This document shows positions 5,196 to 7,377 of a DNA stretch of 7,377 nt, piece after piece (position 1 is the stretch's first letter; each line of letters begins with the position of its first letter). Under the pieces are notes generated by a model. That model made no database searches and was not told the DNA's origin. It saw nothing but the letters and a program-made list of their open reading frames with translations. The stretch comes from Acidobacteriota bacterium (lineage in GTDB: Bacteria > Acidobacteriota > Vicinamibacteria > Vicinamibacterales > UBA2999). Position numbers and translations under genes: made by a program. The stretch is from positions 1 through 7,377 of the forward strand of contig CANIAI010000115.1 of the NCBI GenBank assembly GCA_947465275.1, written 5' to 3'.

Positions 5196-5681
5196 TCAAC
5201 GCGTTCCGGCGGCGCGGCGGCGATCGAGTTCGCGCCGCAGGCCCTCGAGTCCCCGCGCCATGGCCCAGTGGTGGTTCGCGGCGAAGAGCGGCTTGAGCAG
5301 GAACGAACACCGGCGCAACAGCGGCTTCTGGGCGACCACCTGCCAGTCGAGGCGGACGTCGACGCCGCCGGGCGCCGGGGTGAGCGTCCAGACGCCGCCC
5401 CCGTCGAAATCACCGGTCGCGCGGAACGCAATCCGGTGCGGCACCTGGACCCCGGTCACCTCGAGCGTCCAGCGCAGCGTGTACGGGAGCCACCCACGGG
5501 TCGTGAGCGCGATGCGCCGCCCGATGCCCTCTGACCGCGCGGGGGTGAGATTCACCACGCCGAGGTAGACCTGTCCCCACCAGCGCGGCAGATCCTCGGG
5601 CTGCTCGAGGATCGCGAAGACCTCCTCGCAGGTGGCGGCCACGTGCCAGCGGGTGGTGAAGGCGTACTCGTGGGCCGGCAC
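5196..5681 (-). CDS. SRPBCC (START/polyketide-cyclase-like) domain protein, 161 aa
   Basis: The protein has the helix-grip pattern of the SRPBCC superfamily: an initial strand (EYAFTTRWHVAA), a short helix with the typical EEVFAILEQPEDLPRWWG (19-36), a run of beta strands (IGRRIALTTRG, LRWTLEVTGVQVPHRIAFRATG, GGVWTLTPAPGGVDVRLDWQV) and a long C-terminal helix at about 131-156. The fold forms a hydrophobic ligand pocket; members bind lipids or small aromatics or act as cyclases. No catalytic motif points to a specific ligand, so the function is open. There is no signal peptide. The start is GTG at 5681, 8 bases after the pyk stop, with only a weak GAG upstream, consistent with coupling to pyk. 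Length fits a single-domain member. It is probably cotranscribed with pyk, but a metabolic link to pyruvate kinase is not evident. Confidence 0.8.
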   Translation of the reverse strand: MPAHEYAFTTRWHVAATCEEVFAILEQPEDLPRWWGQVYLGVVNLTPARSEGIGRRIALTTRGWLPYTLRWTLEVTGVQVPHRIAFRATGDFDGGGVWTLTPAPGGVDVRLDWQVVAQKPLLRRCSFLLKPLFAANHHWAMARGLEGLRRELDRRRAAGTR

Positions 5682-5689
5682 GGGGCTCG

Positions 5690-7117
5690 TCAGACGCGCT
5701 GCAGCTTGAGGAAGTTGGTGGAGCTCTCGGAGAGCTCGCGCGAGATGCTGGCCAGGACGACGACCGAACCCTTCGTGATGACGCCGCGGCTCACCAGCTC
5801 GCGGCCGACGCGCGCGGCGGTCTCCCCCACGTCGTGCCCGAGCGTGGTCACGACCGGCACCACGCCCCAGACGAGCGCCAGGCGGCGGGCGACGACGGCG
5901 TTCTCGGTCGCGACGTAGATCGGCGCGTGCGGACGAAGCGACGCGAGCACCTGCGCGGTGTGGCCGCCGCGGGTCACGGCGACGATCGCGTTCGCCTCCC
6001 CGCGTTCGGCCAGCGTCACCGCCGCCTCGCAGATGGCGCGTCCGTGCCCCGCGACCATGCGGCTCTCGTCGCCGCTCTCGTCGCTCAGCCGGGACAGGGT
6101 GTGCGGCAGCATCGTCTCGGCGTCGCGGATGATCGCGTCGAGCGCCTGCACGGCCCGCACCGGGTAGTTGCCCGAGGCGGTCTCGCCCGACAGCATGATC
6201 GCGTCGACGCCATCGGCCACCGCGTTCGCCGCGTCGCTCACCTCGGCGCGCGTCGGCCGCGGCTCCTGCCGCATCGACTCGAGCACCTGGGTGGCGAGGA
6301 TGACCGGCAGGCCCATGGCCCTCGCCCGGCGCGTGATCTCCTTCTGCAGCCGCGGCACCCGCTCGAACGGCAGCTCGACCCCCAGATCCCCGCGCGCCAC
6401 CATTACCGCGTCACACGCGTGGAGGATCTCGTCCAGGTGCTCGATCGCCTGCGGGCGCTCCAGCTTCGCGATGAGCGGCAGCGAGGGCGAGCCCTTGCTG
6501 GCGACCACCGCCCGGGCGCGGTGCAGGTCTTCGGCGGTCTGCACGAAGCTCAGCGCGATCATGTCGACGCCCGCTTCCATGCCGAACCGCAGGTCCTCGA
6601 AGTCCTTGGGGCTGAGGCCCGATGCGAGCATCGCGCCCGGCGCGTTGATCCCCTTCCGCTCGCCGAGCATGCCGCCGTCCTCGACCCGGGTGACGATCTC
6701 CGTGTCCGATCGGTCGACCACCGTCAGCGAGAGGTGGCCGTCGTCGAGCAGCAGGCTGTCGCCCGTGCTGACCACGCGCGGCAGTTCGGCGAAGGTGGTC
6801 GAGACGAGCCCCGGCTCACCCTCGAAGTCGCCGACGCGGATGCGCAGCTCGCTGCCCGGCTCGAGCGCAATCGGCTTGCCGCCCTTGAGGCGACCGGTGC
6901 GGATCTTGGGGCCGCTCAGATCCTGCAGGATCGCGACCATGCGCCCCGTGCGTTCCGCCGCGGCCCGGATGCGCGTGATCAACGCGCCATGGATCTCGTG
7001 CGTGCCGTGCGAGAAGTTGAGGCGGAAGACGTCGACGCCGGCGTGGAGCAGGGCATCGAGCGATTCGTCGCTGCTGCTGGACGGACCAAGGGTCGCGACG
7101 ATTTTCGTGTGACGCAT
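5690..7117 (-). CDS. pyk: Pyruvate kinase, 475 aa, predicted K+-independent type
   Basis: Pyruvate kinase converts phosphoenolpyruvate and ADP to pyruvate and ATP, the last step of glycolysis, in the cytoplasm. The N-terminus MRHTKIVATLGPSS is canonical and fixes the start; a GAGGT Shine-Dalgarno lies 8 bases upstream. Domain A motifs are FRLNFSHG (31-38, with Arg32 and Asn34), LIAKLERP (215-222, catalytic Lys218 and metal ligand Glu220), MVARGDLGVE (239-248, Asp244), ILATQVLESM (273-282, Thr276) and DGVDAIMLSGETASG (302-316). The lid B domain spans roughly 71-168 and the C domain about 345-475. Residue 71 in SGPKIRTG is Lys; family work ties Lys here to K+-independence and Glu (GPEIR) to K+-dependence. 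Full length, no lesions. It probably leads the minus-strand unit pyk-SRPBCC, with LOG possibly included. Confidence 0.97.
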   Translation of the reverse strand: MRHTKIVATLGPSSSSDESLDALLHAGVDVFRLNFSHGTHEIHGALITRIRAAAERTGRMVAILQDLSGPKIRTGRLKGGKPIALEPGSELRIRVGDFEGEPGLVSTTFAELPRVVSTGDSLLLDDGHLSLTVVDRSDTEIVTRVEDGGMLGERKGINAPGAMLASGLSPKDFEDLRFGMEAGVDMIALSFVQTAEDLHRARAVVASKGSPSLPLIAKLERPQAIEHLDEILHACDAVMVARGDLGVELPFERVPRLQKEITRRARAMGLPVILATQVLESMRQEPRPTRAEVSDAANAVADGVDAIMLSGETASGNYPVRAVQALDAIIRDAETMLPHTLSRLSDESGDESRMVAGHGRAICEAAVTLAERGEANAIVAVTRGGHTAQVLASLRPHAPIYVATENAVVARRLALVWGVVPVVTTLGHDVGETAARVGRELVSRGVITKGSVVVLASISRELSESSTNFLKLQRV

Positions 7118-7125
7118 CGAAGGGG

Positions 7126-7130
7126 ACCTC
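7126..7130 (-). promoter_or_regulatory. pyk: Shine-Dalgarno GAGGT for pyk
   Basis: GAGGT on the minus strand with an 8-base spacer to the ATG at 7117. It supports that start over in-frame upstream codons and shows that pyk, unlike several neighbours, uses a leadered mRNA. Confidence 0.55.
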
Positions 7131-7199
7131 GTCCGCGGCTGGCACCATCCGAGGCTTCCCGGGGCGCCGTCGGGACGCCGTGGGGCGACCCGCGCGACT

Positions 7200-7227
7200 A
7201 GCGTACGGGAGGAACGCCCCGCCGCAA
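7200..7227 (-). promoter_or_regulatory. pyk: Candidate pyk promoter (TTGCGG - 16 - TACGCT)
   Basis: On the minus strand TTGCGG (7227-7222) and TACGCT (7205-7200) are separated by 16 bases. Initiation near 7193 would give a leader of about 76 bases before the pyk ATG. Its -35 half lies next to the opposing -10 at 7231, so the two divergent promoters overlap. Confidence 0.35.
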
Positions 7228-7230
7228 GGG

Positions 7231-7236
7231 TAAAAT
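7231..7236 (+). promoter_or_regulatory. -10-like TAAAAT for the gene starting at 7248
   Basis: TAAAAT matches five of six TATAAT positions and is the most AT-rich hexamer in this intergenic region. It ends 11 bases before the ATG at 7248, giving a predicted leader of only a few bases. No -35 of TTG type lies at the expected distance. Confidence 0.4.
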
Positions 7237-7247
7237 CGGCATCCGGC

Positions 7248-7377
7248 ATGACGATCAGGAACTGGCTCGAGGCTGCACTGCAGGACGCGGATCGGCGCGG
7301 CCTGGCGGAGCTGCGTCCGCTGCTCGAGATGCTCGCCCGCTCGACCGCCGCGCTGCGCAGTGCCGAGTGGAACGCCG
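7248..7377 (+). CDS. N-terminal fragment of an unrecognised helical protein (3' end outside the window)
   Basis: The ATG at 7248 opens a frame of 43 residues to the window edge. It starts MTIRNWLEAALQDADRRGL, continues ELRPLLEMLARSTAALRSAEWNA, and is predicted to be two amphipathic helices separated by a Gly-Leu turn. There is no signal peptide or membrane segment and no motif that names a family. The coding call rests on the AT-rich -10-like element just upstream and on codon usage matching the neighbours. It is divergent from pyk with 130 bases between the starts. The frame could belong to a short helical protein or to the start of a larger one; the window does not show which. Confidence 0.6.
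   Translation, partial: MTIRNWLEAALQDADRRGLAELRPLLEMLARSTAALRSAEWNA

Noticed and set aside
5834..7201. 455-codon plus-strand open frame opposite pyruvate kinase
   Set aside because: The minus strand encodes a complete pyruvate kinase with all motifs; the antisense product is Arg/His/Asp-rich with no recognisable fold.
7118..7249. Upstream start for pyruvate kinase giving 519 residues
   Set aside because: The canonical pyruvate kinase N-terminus begins at MRHTKIVATLGPSS with a Shine-Dalgarno before it; the extension covers the promoter region and the divergent gene start.
1..7377. CRISPR arrays, tRNA or rRNA genes, insertion sequences, phage or defence genes
   Set aside because: No spaced direct repeats, cloverleaf or rRNA signatures, terminal repeats, transposase or integrase motifs were seen. 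Apart from a few small or partial unrecognised proteins, the genes belong to ordinary housekeeping or accessory families.

Overview
The window is 7,377 bases of very GC-rich chromosomal DNA with gene-dense, strand-switching organisation and no mobile element, tRNA, rRNA or CRISPR signal that I can see. The gene set suggests a member of the Acidobacteriota, possibly Vicinamibacteria-like. The clues are the tail of a VWFA-related protein, a secreted TraB/GumN protein, a GPQHG-type DUF1343 protein and the very high third-position GC. That placement is inferred from family memory, not from a database search.

Layout. Positions 1-206 (+) hold the C-terminus of a VWFA-related protein, followed by a strong imperfect hairpin. 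Positions 304-513 (-) hold an unrecognised 69-residue ORF with a good Shine-Dalgarno. Positions 678-1858 (+) are a two-gene unit: a secreted TraB/GumN protein whose stop overlaps the start of a 79-residue unknown by ATGA. Convergent to it, 1875-2276 (-) encodes a small membrane protein resembling DUF5658, and upstream of that on the same strand lies a pirin/YhhW-type cupin (2331-3029). A 52-base divergent promoter region separates the pirin gene from a DUF1343/NamZ-like gene (3082-4272, +). Convergent to that gene, the minus strand carries a LOG/TIGR00730 Rossmann protein (4301-5161), a SRPBCC-domain protein (5196-5681) and pyruvate kinase (5690-7117), read in the order pyk, SRPBCC, LOG. A new plus-strand gene begins at 7248 and runs off the end.

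Functional links are loose. Pyk is central carbon metabolism, and the SRPBCC gene is probably cotranscribed with it. The NamZ relative, TraB and VWFA proteins point to cell-envelope or secreted functions. I see no single pathway or defence system spanning the window.

The most interesting signals are at the gene starts and in one active-site motif. Several genes (TraB, pirin, DUF1343, LOG) have a -10-like hexamer ending 6-8 bases before the ATG and no Shine-Dalgarno, which suggests leaderless transcripts. The pirin/DUF1343 intergenic region is unusually symmetric, with a 10-bp palindrome centred exactly midway between the two -10 boxes. The DUF1343 protein has Gln where the NamZ-type PEHG motif has Glu, and it lacks a signal peptide. 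I did not find a convincing new multi-gene system here.
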